DNA of 64,000 nucleotides from Deltaproteobacteria bacterium (GTDB taxonomy: Bacteria > Myxococcota > Myxococcia > SLRQ01): the NCBI GenBank assembly GCA_029210625.1, contig JARGFU010000002.1:163190-227189 (forward strand), given 5' to 3'. The notes beneath the pieces were generated by a model. It did no database searches. It was not told where the DNA came from and saw nothing but the letters and a program-made list of their open reading frames with translations. Position numbers and translations under genes: made by a program. Shown piece by piece: positions 1 to 11,887 of the stretch. Each line of letters opens with the position of its first letter. Within the stretch, counting starts at the first letter, position 1.

Positions 1-951
1 GTCGAGGTCGCCGACACCGAGATCGACGGCGAGATCGACCGCCTGCGCGAGGCCATGGCCCAGCTGGTGCCGGTCGAGGACCGCGAGGAGGTCCAGGAGG
101 GCGACTACGTCGCCGCCGACGTCGAGGCCACCCTCGAGGGGGAGGCCTTCCCCCAGGGCAGCGGCGAGGAGATCGTCTTCGAGGTCGCCGAGGGTGAGGT
201 CACCCGCGGACGCCTCCCCGAGGCCGCCGGCCGCAAGGTGGGCGAGGTCGTGGAGCTCGACCGGGACTTCGAGGAGGACCACCCGGCCGAGGCCGTGCAG
301 GGCAAGAGCGCCCACTTCGCCATCACCCTCAAGCAGATCCGCAAGAAGGAGATGCCGGCGGCGGACGACGAGCTGGCCAAGGACCTGGGCGAGGATGGGG
401 TCGACTCCCTCCTGGCGCTCCGGGGCCACATCCGCCAGCGCCTCCTCGACCAGCGCAAGAGCGCGGCCGAGCGGCGCCTGAAGGACAGCCTGGTCAAGGA
501 TCTGGTCGAGAAGAACCCCCTCGACGTGCCGGCCAGCCTGGTCGACCGCACCGCCGAGGCCATGATCCGGCCCTACCTGAGCCAGATGATGCAGGCCGGG
601 ATGGACCCCAAGGCCCTCGCCGCCAACCTGGACCTCACCAGCATGCTGGCCGAGGCCCGGCCGAGCGCCGAGCTGGCCGTGAAGGGCTCCCTGCTCCTGC
701 GGGCGGTCGCCGACGCGGAGAAGCTCGAGGTGTCCGACGAGGACATCGAGACGCACTTCGAGGAGCTCTCCAAGAGCAGCGGCCAGCCGGTGGACAAGGT
801 GAAGGCCGCCTTCGACAAGGATCCCGACGAGCGCCGCTCCCTGGAGCGCCGCCTGGTGGAGGACAAGGCCCTGGCGTTCATCGAGGAGAAGGCCAAGATC
901 TCCGAGGTGGAAGTCGGGAAGGAAACCGGCGAAGCTGCCGTTTCCGAGTAA
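1..951 (+). CDS. tig: trigger factor, 5' end outside window
   Basis: Ribosome-associated chaperone and peptidyl-prolyl isomerase that holds nascent chains at the exit tunnel. The reading frame is open from base 1, so the N-terminal ribosome-binding domain is missing and 316 codons remain. The first ~110 residues match the FKBP-like central domain of the family ([16 protein letters not shown], then [13 protein letters not shown]), followed by the linker [12 protein letters not shown] and the helical C-terminal chaperone arms. It is followed 23 bases later by clpP, then clpX and lon, the usual bacterial order tig-clpP-clpX-lon, which supports the call. The internal ATG at 55 lies in mid-domain and is not the start. 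Confidence 0.95.
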   Translation, partial: VEVADTEIDGEIDRLREAMAQLVPVEDREEVQEGDYVAADVEATLEGEAFPQGSGEEIVFEVAEGEVTRGRLPEAAGRKVGEVVELDRDFEEDHPAEAVQGKSAHFAITLKQIRKKEMPAADDELAKDLGEDGVDSLLALRGHIRQRLLDQRKSAAERRLKDSLVKDLVEKNPLDVPASLVDRTAEAMIRPYLSQMMQAGMDPKALAANLDLTSMLAEARPSAELAVKGSLLLRAVADAEKLEVSDEDIETHFEELSKSSGQPVDKVKAAFDKDPDERRSLERRLVEDKALAFIEEKAKISEVEVGKETGEAAVSE

Positions 952-974
952 ACCAACTCCCCGAGGAAGCGATC

Positions 975-1595
<621 letters not shown>

Positions 1596-1611
1596 AGAGT
1601 CAGGAGGACTC

Positions 1612-2850
1612 GTGGCCGAGAAGCGAGAAGGGCAGAGCCTGTGTTGCTCCTTCTGCGGGAAGTCGCAGAAGGAGGTGAAGAAGCTCATCGCCGGCCCGAC
1701 GGTCTACATCTGCGACGAGTGCATCGGCCTCTGCAACGACATCATCGCGGAGGAGATGGACCGCGAGGAGCAGGTCGACGGGAAGCTGCGCATCCCCCGG
1801 CCCTCCGAGATCAAGGCGGTCCTCGACGAGTACGTCATCGGCCAGGAGCGGGCCAAGAAGGTGATGTCCGTCGCGGTGCACAACCACTACAAGCGGATCG
1901 AGAGCTCGGTGGAGCTCGACGACGTCGAGCTGCAGAAGAGCAACATCCTGCTCATCGGGCCCACCGGCTGCGGCAAGACCCTGATCGCCCAGACCCTCGC
2001 CCGCCTCCTCAACGTCCCCTTCACCATCGCCGACGCCACGACCCTCACCGAGGCGGGCTACGTCGGTGAGGACGTCGAGAACATCATCGTCAACCTGCTC
2101 CAGGCGGCCGATCACGACATCGAGCGCGCCCAGCGCGGCATCGTCTACATCGACGAGATCGACAAGATCGCCCGCAAGTCCGAGAACCCCTCGATCACCC
2201 GGGACGTCTCGGGCGAGGGCGTGCAGCAGGCCCTGCTGAAGATCATCGAGGGCACCGTGGCCAACGTGCCCCCGAAGGGCGGCCGCAAGCACCCCCAGCA
2301 GGAGTTCCTGCAGGTCGACACCACCAACATCCTCTTCATCTGTGGCGGCGCCTTCACCGGCCTCGAGGAGATCATCGACCGGCGCAAGGGCGAGTTCTCC
2401 ATGGGCTTCGGGAAGAAGGTCACGGTGAAGGGCGAGCGGAACGCCGGCGACATCCTCAAGGAGGTGCAGCCGGAGGACCTGCTCAAGTTCGGCCTCATCC
2501 CCGAGTTCATCGGGCGCCTCCCGGTGGTCGCGACCATGGAGGAGCTCTCCGCCGACATGCTGGTGGAGATCCTCACCGTGCCGCGCAACGCGCTGGTGAA
2601 GCAGTACCGGCGCCTGATGGAGCTCGACGGCGTCCAGCTGAAGTTCACCGACGAGGCCCTCCGGGCGGTCGCCGAGGAGGCGATCACCAACAAGGCGGGC
2701 GCGCGGGGGCTGCGGGCCGTGCTCGAGCGCGCCATGCTGGACGTGATGTACGACATCCCCAGCAACCGGCGGATCCGCGAGGTCGTGATCAACGAGGACG
2801 TGATCCGCAAGCGGGAAGAGCCGCTGCTCCTCTACGGCGACGCCGCCTGA
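1612..2850 (+). CDS. clpX: ClpX, ATP-dependent unfoldase of ClpXP
   Basis: AAA+ unfoldase that recognises tagged or native substrates and feeds them to ClpP. An N-terminal zinc-binding domain has Cys12-x2-Cys15 and Cys34-x2-Cys37. Walker A GPTGCGKT begins at residue 116, Walker B is in VYIDEID, and the pore loop is AGYVGED. The start is GTG at 1612, preceded by a clear AGGAGG; no ATG lies between it and the zinc domain. Length (412) is normal. No unusual features. Confidence 0.97.
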   Translation: MAEKREGQSLCCSFCGKSQKEVKKLIAGPTVYICDECIGLCNDIIAEEMDREEQVDGKLRIPRPSEIKAVLDEYVIGQERAKKVMSVAVHNHYKRIESSVELDDVELQKSNILLIGPTGCGKTLIAQTLARLLNVPFTIADATTLTEAGYVGEDVENIIVNLLQAADHDIERAQRGIVYIDEIDKIARKSENPSITRDVSGEGVQQALLKIIEGTVANVPPKGGRKHPQQEFLQVDTTNILFICGGAFTGLEEIIDRRKGEFSMGFGKKVTVKGERNAGDILKEVQPEDLLKFGLIPEFIGRLPVVATMEELSADMLVEILTVPRNALVKQYRRLMELDGVQLKFTDEALRAVAEEAITNKAGARGLRAVLERAMLDVMYDIPSNRRIREVVINEDVIRKREEPLLLYGDAA

Positions 2851-2891
2851 CCCGGCTCCGAGTCGTCTCTCCCTGAAGCAAAAGAGAAGTC

Positions 2892-5300
<2,409 letters not shown>

Positions 5301-5326
5301 AGCAGCGGGCGCGCGAGAGCGAAGGG

Positions 5327-5366
5327 AGGCCCCCCTCCGCCCTGGTGGGCGGGGTGGGGCCTTTTC
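5327..5366 (+). terminator. Rho-independent terminator after lon
   Basis: A 16-base arm starting AGGCCCC pairs, with two imperfect positions, with a second arm ending GGGGCCT around a TGGT loop, followed by TTTTCC. It lies 27 bases after the lon stop codon and before the next gene's ribosome-binding site. Confidence 0.8.
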
Positions 5367-5413
5367 CGCTAAGCTGCGCCCCCGTTGTTCTGGATCCCCG
5401 ATAGGAGGACGCG

Positions 5414-7594
5414 ATGCGTTGGGCCACCCTGGCGATGGCGGTGCTGATGGCGAGCTGTGCGACGAAGGGGGCCAAGGCCCCGGAGAACGACCCCACCGCG
5501 GTGGCGGCTCCGAAGTACGACTACCCGGCGGCCCGCCGGAGCGACGTGAAGGACACCTACCACGGCGTCGAGGTGGCGGACCCCTATCGCTGGCTGGAGG
5601 ATCCGGACAGCGAGGAGAGCCGCGCCTGGATCGACGCCGAGAACGCCATCACCTTCGGCTTCCTCGAGAAGGTCGGCGCGCGCGACGCCATCCGCGAGCG
5701 CGCCCGGGCGCTCTGGGACTACGAGAAGTTCGGCGTGCCGGTGGAGGAGGGCGGGCGGCTCTTCTACGAGTACAACCCGGGCCTGCTCAACCAGGAGCAG
5801 ATCTTCGTGAAGGACTCGGCCGACGCCGAGGCCCGACTCCTCCTCGATCCCAACACCCTCTCGGCGGACGGCACCGTGGCCGTCTCGGCCTGGTCGGTCA
5901 GCCGGGACGGTGAGCACCTGGCCTACGCGCTCTCCTCCTCGGGCTCGGACTGGAAGACCTGGAAGGTGCGCAAGGTCGACGACGGGACCGACCTCCCGGA
6001 CGAGGTGAAGTGGAGCAAGTTCTCCGGCGCCGCCTGGGCGGCGGACGGCTCGGGCTTCTACTACGGCGCCTACGACGCGCCGAAGAGCGAGGAGGAGGAG
6101 AAGCAGGGGGCCAACTTCTTCCAGAAGCTCTACTTCCACACCCTGGGCAAGCCCCAGTCCGAGGACCGCCTGGTCTACGAGCGCAAGGACCACAAGGAGT
6201 GGGGCTTCGACGCCCAGGTGACCGAGGACGGCACGACCCTGGTGATCCACGTCTGGAAGGGCACCGCGCCCGAGAACCAGCTCTTCACCCTCGACCTGAA
6301 GGACGCCAGGGCCGAGGTCATCGAGCGCCTCTCGGGCTTCGACGCCCTCTACCACTTCATCGGCAAGGCCGGCTCGACCGTCTTCCTTCGCACCACGAAG
6401 GACGCGCCCCGGGCGCGGATCATGGCCTTCGACCTCTCCGCCAGCGAGGTGAAGCTCACCGAGGTCGTCCCCCAGCGCGAGGAGCCGCTGGAGTCGGTCG
6501 CCCACATCGGCGGCCGGCTGGTGGCCACCTACCTCTCGGACGCCAAGCACAGCCTGCGCCTCTTCGAGCCAGCGGGCCTCGGGGCGGCGAAGGATCTGGG
6601 CGAGCTGGCCCTGCCGGTGCCCGGCACCCTCACGCCGCCCCAGGGGCACGCGGACGCGCCCACGGGCTACTTCGCCTTCACCTCCTTCACCTACCCGACG
6701 ACCGTCTTCCGCCTCGACGTCGCCAAGGCCAGCCTGGAGATCTTCCGGCAGCCCGAGGTCGACTTCGACCCGGGCGCCTTCGAGACCAGGCAGGTCTTCG
6801 TGAAGAGCAAGGACGGCACCAAGGTGCCCGCCTTCATCACCCACAAGAAGGGGCTCGCGCTCGACGGCGCGCGGCCGACCTACCTCTACGGCTACGGTGG
6901 CTTCAACGTCTCCCTGACCCCCTACTACTCGACCTCGAACCTGGTCTGGATGGAGATGGGAGGCGTCTACGTCTCCACCAACCTGCGGGGCGGCGGAGAG
7001 TACGGGGAGGCCTGGCACCAGGCGGGCATCCTCGAGCGCAAGCAGAACGTCTTCGACGACTTCCACGCCATCGCCGAGTGGCTGAAGGCCAACGGCTACA
7101 CCCGCACCGACCGCCTCGCCATCGGCGGCGGCTCGAACGGCGGGCTGCTGGTGGGCGCCTCGATCACCCAGCACCCCGAGAGCTTCGGCGCCGCCATCGC
7201 CGCGGTGGGCGTGATGGACATGCTGCGCTACCACACCTGGACCATCGGCTGGGCCTGGGCCAGCGACTACGGCACCAGCGAGGACGCGAAGGTCTTCCCG
7301 GCGCTGCTGGCCTACTCCCCCCTGCACAACGTGAAGGAGGGGACCCACTACCCGCCGACCCTGATCACCACCGCCGATCACGACGACCGGGTGGTCCCGG
7401 CGCACAGCTTCAAGTTCGCGGCCGCCCTGCAGCACGCCCAGGCGGGACCGGCGCCGGTGCTGATCCGGATCGAGACCAAGGCCGGCCACGGGGCGGGCAA
7501 GCCCACCGAGAAGATCCTCGACGAGGTGGCGGACCGCTGGGCCTTCCTCCACGCCACCCTCGGCGGCCTGGAGGCGCCGGCCCCGGTCGAGTGA
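5414..7594 (+). CDS. prolyl oligopeptidase family serine peptidase, probable lipoprotein
   Basis: Peptidase family S9A enzyme that cleaves after proline in short peptides. The N-terminal seven-bladed propeller region begins with the signature DPYRWLEDPDSEE near residue 55. The alpha/beta-hydrolase domain carries Ser574 (GGGSNGG), the Asp in DHDDRV (655-660) and His692 (GHGAGK). The first 17 residues look like a short lipoprotein signal ending MASC, so export and lipid anchoring are likely, unlike the usual cytosolic enzyme. An AGGAGG precedes the ATG by 7 bases. It stands alone between a terminator and a sigma-54-type promoter, so it seems monocistronic. Myxococcus prolyl endopeptidases are a known example of the family. 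Confidence 0.93.
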   Translation: MRWATLAMAVLMASCATKGAKAPENDPTAVAAPKYDYPAARRSDVKDTYHGVEVADPYRWLEDPDSEESRAWIDAENAITFGFLEKVGARDAIRERARALWDYEKFGVPVEEGGRLFYEYNPGLLNQEQIFVKDSADAEARLLLDPNTLSADGTVAVSAWSVSRDGEHLAYALSSSGSDWKTWKVRKVDDGTDLPDEVKWSKFSGAAWAADGSGFYYGAYDAPKSEEEEKQGANFFQKLYFHTLGKPQSEDRLVYERKDHKEWGFDAQVTEDGTTLVIHVWKGTAPENQLFTLDLKDARAEVIERLSGFDALYHFIGKAGSTVFLRTTKDAPRARIMAFDLSASEVKLTEVVPQREEPLESVAHIGGRLVATYLSDAKHSLRLFEPAGLGAAKDLGELALPVPGTLTPPQGHADAPTGYFAFTSFTYPTTVFRLDVAKASLEIFRQPEVDFDPGAFETRQVFVKSKDGTKVPAFITHKKGLALDGARPTYLYGYGGFNVSLTPYYSTSNLVWMEMGGVYVSTNLRGGGEYGEAWHQAGILERKQNVFDDFHAIAEWLKANGYTRTDRLAIGGGSNGGLLVGASITQHPESFGAAIAAVGVMDMLRYHTWTIGWAWASDYGTSEDAKVFPALLAYSPLHNVKEGTHYPPTLITTADHDDRVVPAHSFKFAAALQHAQAGPAPVLIRIETKAGHGAGKPTEKILDEVADRWAFLHATLGGLEAPAPVE

Positions 7595-7599
7595 GTGGA

Positions 7600-7646
7600 G
7601 CGATCAGATCCTGAACGGATCTGGGCTCCGTCCACGATCTGATCGC
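7600..7646. promoter_or_regulatory. nested inverted repeats upstream of a sigma-54 promoter
   Basis: GCGATCAGATC at 7600-7610 is the exact reverse complement of GATCTGATCGC at 7636-7646. Inside it, CAGATCC (7605-7611) pairs exactly with GGATCTG (7617-7623) around TGAAC. The three AGATC-type sites lie about 85-130 bases upstream of the -24 element at 7730, the usual place for enhancer sites of sigma-54 activators. The two hairpins cannot form together, so an RNA switch after the peptidase gene is an alternative. There is no T-run, so a simple terminator is unlikely. Confidence 0.5.
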
Positions 7647-7728
7647 CTGCCGCAGCGCGGCATTGGAAAAAGGCCAATGAATTCAAAGGCCTGATCCCGG
7701 AGGGTGAGGCCCGATCCGGCCTCGATCC

Positions 7729-7744
7729 TGGCACGAAGGATGCT
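7729..7744 (+). promoter_or_regulatory. sigma-54 (-24/-12) promoter for the PLD-like lipoprotein
   Basis: TGGCACGAAGGATGCT has the invariant GG (7730-7731) and GC (7742-7743) exactly 10 bases apart, and matches the TGGCACG half of the RpoN consensus perfectly. Predicted transcription start is near 7755, 30 bases before the ATG at 7785. This makes any upstream start codon unusable from this promoter. Confidence 0.75.
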
Positions 7745-7784
7745 CATGGGGCTCCCCGAGATGACTCGAAACGGGAGACCCGAG

Positions 7785-9557
7785 ATGCTTCGCAACCACG
7801 CCACCGCGCTCTTCGCCACCCTCCTCCTCACCGCCGCCTGCGGTGGGGGCACCTACGCCACCGGGCAGGGCAGCGGCAGCCAGTACGCCACCGGGAAGGC
7901 CGACGCCTACGGCACCTGCGAGACCGGGCGGGCCCTCGACTTCGTGAACGCCGCGAGCACCACCGACGAGACCCTCCAGAACCTCGGCGCCCGCAGCCGC
8001 GCCCGCAAGAACATCCTCGCCCACCGGAACGGCCCCGACGGCGTGCTCGGCTCCAGCGACGACGATCTCTTCGACTCCCTCGCCGAGCTCGACGCCATCC
8101 CCTACGTCGGCCCCGTGACCCTCGACGCCATCGTCGCCCACGCCCTCGAGACCGGCGCCCCCTGCGTCGCCTCCAGCACCGGCACCGTCGAGGTCGTCTT
8201 CTCGCCCCAGCCCTGGCACCTCTCCCACCTCGCCCGGGTCGTGGAGCGGATCGAGGCCGCCGACCAGACCATCGACGTGGCGATGTACAGCCTCTCCGAC
8301 GGCACCGTCTTCCAGGCCCTCGAGGACGCGGCCCGCCGCGGCGTCTCCATCCGCCTCCTCTACGAGGGCGCCTCCGAGGACCGCAAGGGCCCGGCCGGCA
8401 CCCGCTCGGCCCGCCTCGAGGACGCCGGCATCGACGTGCGCTGGATCAACAAGATCATGCACCACAAGTTCGCCATCTTCGACGGCCCCCGGCGGGATCC
8501 CGCGAAGGCCTCCACCGCCAAGGTGGTCTCCGGCAGCGGCAACTGGTCCTACTCGGCCGGCACGAAGTACGACGAGAACACCCTCTTCATCGACGGCAAC
8601 ACCGAGCTGACCCTGCGCCTGCAGGCCGAGTTCGACCACCTCTGGAACAACTCCCGGGACCTGGCCTGGAACACCTCCCTCGAGACCGAGTTCGGCGCCG
8701 CCGTCGACGCCGAGGCCATCGCCGCCGCCGACACCCCGGCCGTGGACGCCGCCTTCACCTCGGCCAACTTCCGCACCTCCATCTCCTCCCGCTACGGCGC
8801 GACCTTCAGCGTGAACCGGGGCGAGAACGAGATCGCCGACCGCCTGGTGGCCCTGATCGAGGGCGCCCAGCGGCAGATCCTCATCGCCTCCGGCCACCTG
8901 CGCTCGCGCCCCGTCGCCGAGGCCCTCATCGCGAAGCACAAGGCCGACCCGAGCGTCGAGATCCGCGTGCTCCTCGACAACCAGGAGTACCTCTCGGTCT
9001 CGACCCACGAGAACCAGGTGCGCGACCTCGAGGCCTGCCTGGCCGGCGCCACCACCGATACCCAGACCGCCGCCTGCCTCGATCGCGGCTTCCTCTTCGG
9101 CTACCAGGTCCACGCCGAGGGCATCGACGTCCGCTTCAAGGCCTACGCCTACCGCTGGCACTACAGCTACGCGGTCCAGATGCACCACAAGTTCATGGTG
9201 GTGGACGGCCAGACCCTGGTGACCGGCTCCTACAACCTCTCGGACAACGCCGAGCACAACACGATGGAGAACATGCTCTTCTTCGACGTGCGGACCTACC
9301 CCGAGCTGGTCGAGGCCTACGTGCTGAACTTCGAGCAGATCTGGAACCTCGGCCGCTCCGAGGGGCTCTTCGCCTCCCGGATGGACGAGATCGAGAACGG
9401 CACCGGCAGCCGCATCGACATCGTCTTCGAGCCGATGACCCTCGACTGGCAGCAGGTCACCGACCTGAAGGGCGCGCTGCGCGACCACTGCAGCGACATC
9501 AACGACACCGACTTCCGGGCGCACCCCGAGAACCACCGGACCTGCACCCGCAACTGA
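7785..9557 (+). CDS. exported lipoprotein with HhH and two phospholipase D (HKD) domains
   Basis: Phosphodiesterase-fold protein of the PLD superfamily, 590 residues, likely acting outside the cytoplasm. A lipoprotein signal ends LLLTAAC. Residues ~45-120 resemble a helix-hairpin-helix module as in ComEA or type II secretion K proteins (DFVNAAS, then LDAIPYVGPVTLDAI). Two HKD motifs follow: HHKFAIFD from His226 with GSGNWS, and HHKFMVVD from His467 with GSYNLS, so both catalytic halves are intact. The start at 7785 is chosen because it gives the lipoprotein signal, has a GGGAG site upstream and lies just below the sigma-54 promoter. Substrate could be phospholipid or nucleic acid; the HhH module favours DNA, but this is inference. 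A hairpin terminator follows. Confidence 0.88.
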   Translation: MLRNHATALFATLLLTAACGGGTYATGQGSGSQYATGKADAYGTCETGRALDFVNAASTTDETLQNLGARSRARKNILAHRNGPDGVLGSSDDDLFDSLAELDAIPYVGPVTLDAIVAHALETGAPCVASSTGTVEVVFSPQPWHLSHLARVVERIEAADQTIDVAMYSLSDGTVFQALEDAARRGVSIRLLYEGASEDRKGPAGTRSARLEDAGIDVRWINKIMHHKFAIFDGPRRDPAKASTAKVVSGSGNWSYSAGTKYDENTLFIDGNTELTLRLQAEFDHLWNNSRDLAWNTSLETEFGAAVDAEAIAAADTPAVDAAFTSANFRTSISSRYGATFSVNRGENEIADRLVALIEGAQRQILIASGHLRSRPVAEALIAKHKADPSVEIRVLLDNQEYLSVSTHENQVRDLEACLAGATTDTQTAACLDRGFLFGYQVHAEGIDVRFKAYAYRWHYSYAVQMHHKFMVVDGQTLVTGSYNLSDNAEHNTMENMLFFDVRTYPELVEAYVLNFEQIWNLGRSEGLFASRMDEIENGTGSRIDIVFEPMTLDWQQVTDLKGALRDHCSDINDTDFRAHPENHRTCTRN

Positions 9558-9582
9558 TCTCGACTCTCTCTCCCGATTCGAG

Positions 9583-9616
9583 GCGCCCGGTTGGCTCGAG
9601 CCGACCGGGCGCTTTG
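9583..9616. terminator. hairpin terminator after the PLD-like gene
   Basis: GCGCCCGGTTGGCTC is followed at once by GAGCCGACCGGGCGC, a 15-base near-perfect inverted repeat (one G-T pair), then TTTGTT. It lies 26 bases past the stop codon. Confidence 0.75.
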
Positions 9617-9650
9617 TTATCCGCGCGAGGGTGGAGTAAAGGAGCCTGCC

Positions 9651-10826
9651 ATGAAGGGCGGCCGACACTTCTTTGCCACCTGCGCCAAGGGCGCGGAGGG
9701 GCTCCTGCGAGATGAGCTGCTCGCCCTCGGGCTGCGCGGCGTGAAGGGAGAGCGGGGTGGCGCCCGCTTCACGCTCACCCTCGAGGACGGACTGCGGGCG
9801 ACCCTCCGCACCCGGATCGCCGAGCGGGTCCTGCTGGAGATCGGCCGGGGACCCGCGGGCAGCGCCGAGGAGCTCTACGAGAGCGCCCGCGCCATCGAGT
9901 GGGAGGAGGAGATGACCGTGAAGCGGACCTTCGCGGTCCGTGCCACCGGCCGCGCGCCCGGGCTGGACCACTCCCGCTTCATCGCCTTGAAGGTGAAGGA
10001 CGCCATCGTCGATCGCTTCCGCGATCGCGAGGGGCAGCGGCCGAGCGTGGAGACCCGGCATCCCGACTTGCAGATCGCGGTGCACCTGCGCCAGGAGGAG
10101 GCGACCTTCTTCCTCGACGTGGCGGGGGTGCCGCTGCACCGCCGGGGCTGGCGGCGGGAGAAGGGTGAGGCGCCCCTGAAGGAGACCCTGGCCGCCGCCC
10201 TCCTGGCCTGGGACGGCCTCGACGCCGAGCGCCCCCTGGTCGATCCCCTCTGCGGCTCGGGGACCATCGTCATCGAGGCCGCGCAGATCCTCTCGGGCCG
10301 CCCGCCGGGGGTGGGGCGCCCCTTCTCGGCCACCCGCTGGGTGAGCTCGGGACGGACGGCCCAGTCGGTGCTCGACCGGATGCTGGCCGAGGTCGAGAAG
10401 CAGGCGCCGCCCGACCTGCCCCGGATCATCGGCCGCGATCACGACGGCAAGGTCCTGGAGGTCGCCCGCCGCAACGCCGAGCGGGCCGGGGTGTTGCCCC
10501 TCATCGACTTCCAGCGGGCGGACGCCCGGCGCCTGGGCGATCTGCCCGCCGACGCTCGCCTCGTGACGAACCCGCCCTACGGTCAGCGCCTGGGCAAGGC
10601 CCGGCTGCAGCTGGAGGGCTTCGTCCGCACCTTCGGTGAGGCCTGGGCCGCGGCCTCGGATCCGCCGCCTCCCCTGACGGTGATGGCCGGGATGCATGGC
10701 TTCGCCAAGCACTTCGGCGCCCGCGCCCACCGCCGGCACACCCTCTTCAACGGGCCCCTGGAGTGCCTGCTGCTCCACTTCGGTCCGCCCGCCCTGCGCG
10801 CCAGGCCCGGAGCCGAGGAGGCATGA
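9651..10826 (+). CDS. THUMP-domain class I RNA methyltransferase (RlmL/YcbY N-terminal type)
   Basis: S-adenosylmethionine-dependent methyltransferase, probably making N2-methylguanosine in 23S rRNA like the RlmL half of E. coli RlmKL. The N-terminus FFATCAKGAEGLLRDEL is the start of the ferredoxin-like/THUMP region (~1-155). The Rossmann domain shows DPLCGSGTIVIEAA (motif I) near residue 200 and NPPYGQRLG (motif IV) near 306, the NPPY pattern of base-amino methylases. There is no C-terminal RlmK domain at 391 residues. The ATG at 9651 follows AAAGGAG by 7 bases. Its stop overlaps the start of the dipeptidase gene (ATGA), so the two are coupled. A tRNA target (TrmN/Trm14 family) is the main alternative. 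Confidence 0.88.
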   Translation: MKGGRHFFATCAKGAEGLLRDELLALGLRGVKGERGGARFTLTLEDGLRATLRTRIAERVLLEIGRGPAGSAEELYESARAIEWEEEMTVKRTFAVRATGRAPGLDHSRFIALKVKDAIVDRFRDREGQRPSVETRHPDLQIAVHLRQEEATFFLDVAGVPLHRRGWRREKGEAPLKETLAAALLAWDGLDAERPLVDPLCGSGTIVIEAAQILSGRPPGVGRPFSATRWVSSGRTAQSVLDRMLAEVEKQAPPDLPRIIGRDHDGKVLEVARRNAERAGVLPLIDFQRADARRLGDLPADARLVTNPPYGQRLGKARLQLEGFVRTFGEAWAAASDPPPPLTVMAGMHGFAKHFGARAHRRHTLFNGPLECLLLHFGPPALRARPGAEEA

Positions 10827-11878
10827 GCCGCGAGGCGCCCGAGCGCCCGATCACCGAGGGAGCCGCGCTCTCCCGGCGCGCCCGCGAACTCTGCGAGGTG
10901 GCCGAGCTCATCGACCTCCACCTCGACACCCTGATCTGGCAGCGGATCTTCGGCTACGACCCGCTCCTGCGCCACGAGGGCTACCTCGGCGGCCGCCTCC
11001 TGGGTCACGCCGATCTGCCGCGCCTGCTCGAGGGAGGGGTGAAGGGCGCCCACTGGTCCATCACCACCAACCCCCTGCGCCGGCAGACCGGGCGCAGCCA
11101 GGCGTTGCTGCGCAACCTCCGGGGGCTGCGCGACCTGGTCGAGCGCAGCGAGGGGGCGCTGCAGATCGCCGGCAGCCTCGGCGCCTACCGCGAGGCCCGG
11201 GCCGCGGGCGCCCACGTGGTCCTCCCGGCGATCCAGGGGGGCAACGCGCTCGCGCCGGCGCCGAGGAGCGCGGCCCTGCCCGATCCCGATCTGATCCGCG
11301 TCACCCTCGTCCACCTGACGAGCTCGTGGATCGGCTCCACCTCTTCGCCCCTGCGGCTGCGGCCGGGGGCCGGCCTGAGCGAGGCGGGCAAGGAGCTGGT
11401 CCGCCGCCTCGACGCCCACCGGGTGCTGGTGGACCTGGCGCACATCCACCCGCGGGGCTTCTGGGACGCCGTCGACGTGCACGACCCCTCGCTGCCGCTG
11501 ATCTGCACCCACACCGGCGTGAGCGGCGTGACCCCGCACTGGCGCAACCTCGACGATCGTCAGCTGGAGGCCATCGCCGCCACCGGCGGGGTGATCGGCG
11601 TGATCTTCCAGGAGACCTTCCTGGAGAGCCCCGGCGGCGCGCAGGACGCGAACATGGTGGTCGATCACCTCGACCACATCATCTCGGTCTGCGGCGAGGA
11701 CCACGCCGCCATCGGCACCGATCACGACGGCCTGGTCACCCCGCCCCGGGGGCTGCGCTCGGCCTCCGGCTGGCCCCGCCTGGTCGAGACCATGCTGGTG
11801 CGCGGCTACTCCGAGGCGCGGATCCGCAAGATCCTCGGAGAGAACTTCCTCCGGGTCTTCGGTGCCATCCGGCCCTAG
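10823..11878 (+). CDS. membrane dipeptidase family protein (peptidase M19)
   Basis: Zinc-dependent dipeptidase of the amidohydrolase-like TIM-barrel family. IDLHLDTLIW near residue 32 gives the first His-x-Asp metal pair. Further family signatures are the conserved Glu/Gly region around PAIQGGNAL, VDLAHIHPRGFWD and CTHTGVSGV, and the C-terminal IGTDHDGL. Length (351) is normal. No signal peptide, so it is probably cytoplasmic. The start at 10823 has GAGGAGG just upstream and overlaps the previous stop by 4 bases. Its end is 9 bases from the convergent aminopeptidase gene; a short GGCCC/GGGCC hairpin spans the junction but lacks a T-run. Confidence 0.88.
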   Translation: MSREAPERPITEGAALSRRARELCEVAELIDLHLDTLIWQRIFGYDPLLRHEGYLGGRLLGHADLPRLLEGGVKGAHWSITTNPLRRQTGRSQALLRNLRGLRDLVERSEGALQIAGSLGAYREARAAGAHVVLPAIQGGNALAPAPRSAALPDPDLIRVTLVHLTSSWIGSTSSPLRLRPGAGLSEAGKELVRRLDAHRVLVDLAHIHPRGFWDAVDVHDPSLPLICTHTGVSGVTPHWRNLDDRQLEAIAATGGVIGVIFQETFLESPGGAQDANMVVDHLDHIISVCGEDHAAIGTDHDGLVTPPRGLRSASGWPRLVETMLVRGYSEARIRKILGENFLRVFGAIRP

Positions 11879-11887
11879 GACCGGGCC

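Noticed and set aside
7704..7784. Longer N-terminus for the PLD-like protein
   Set aside because: It would start upstream of the sigma-54 -24/-12 element and bury the lipoprotein signal, so 7785 was taken.
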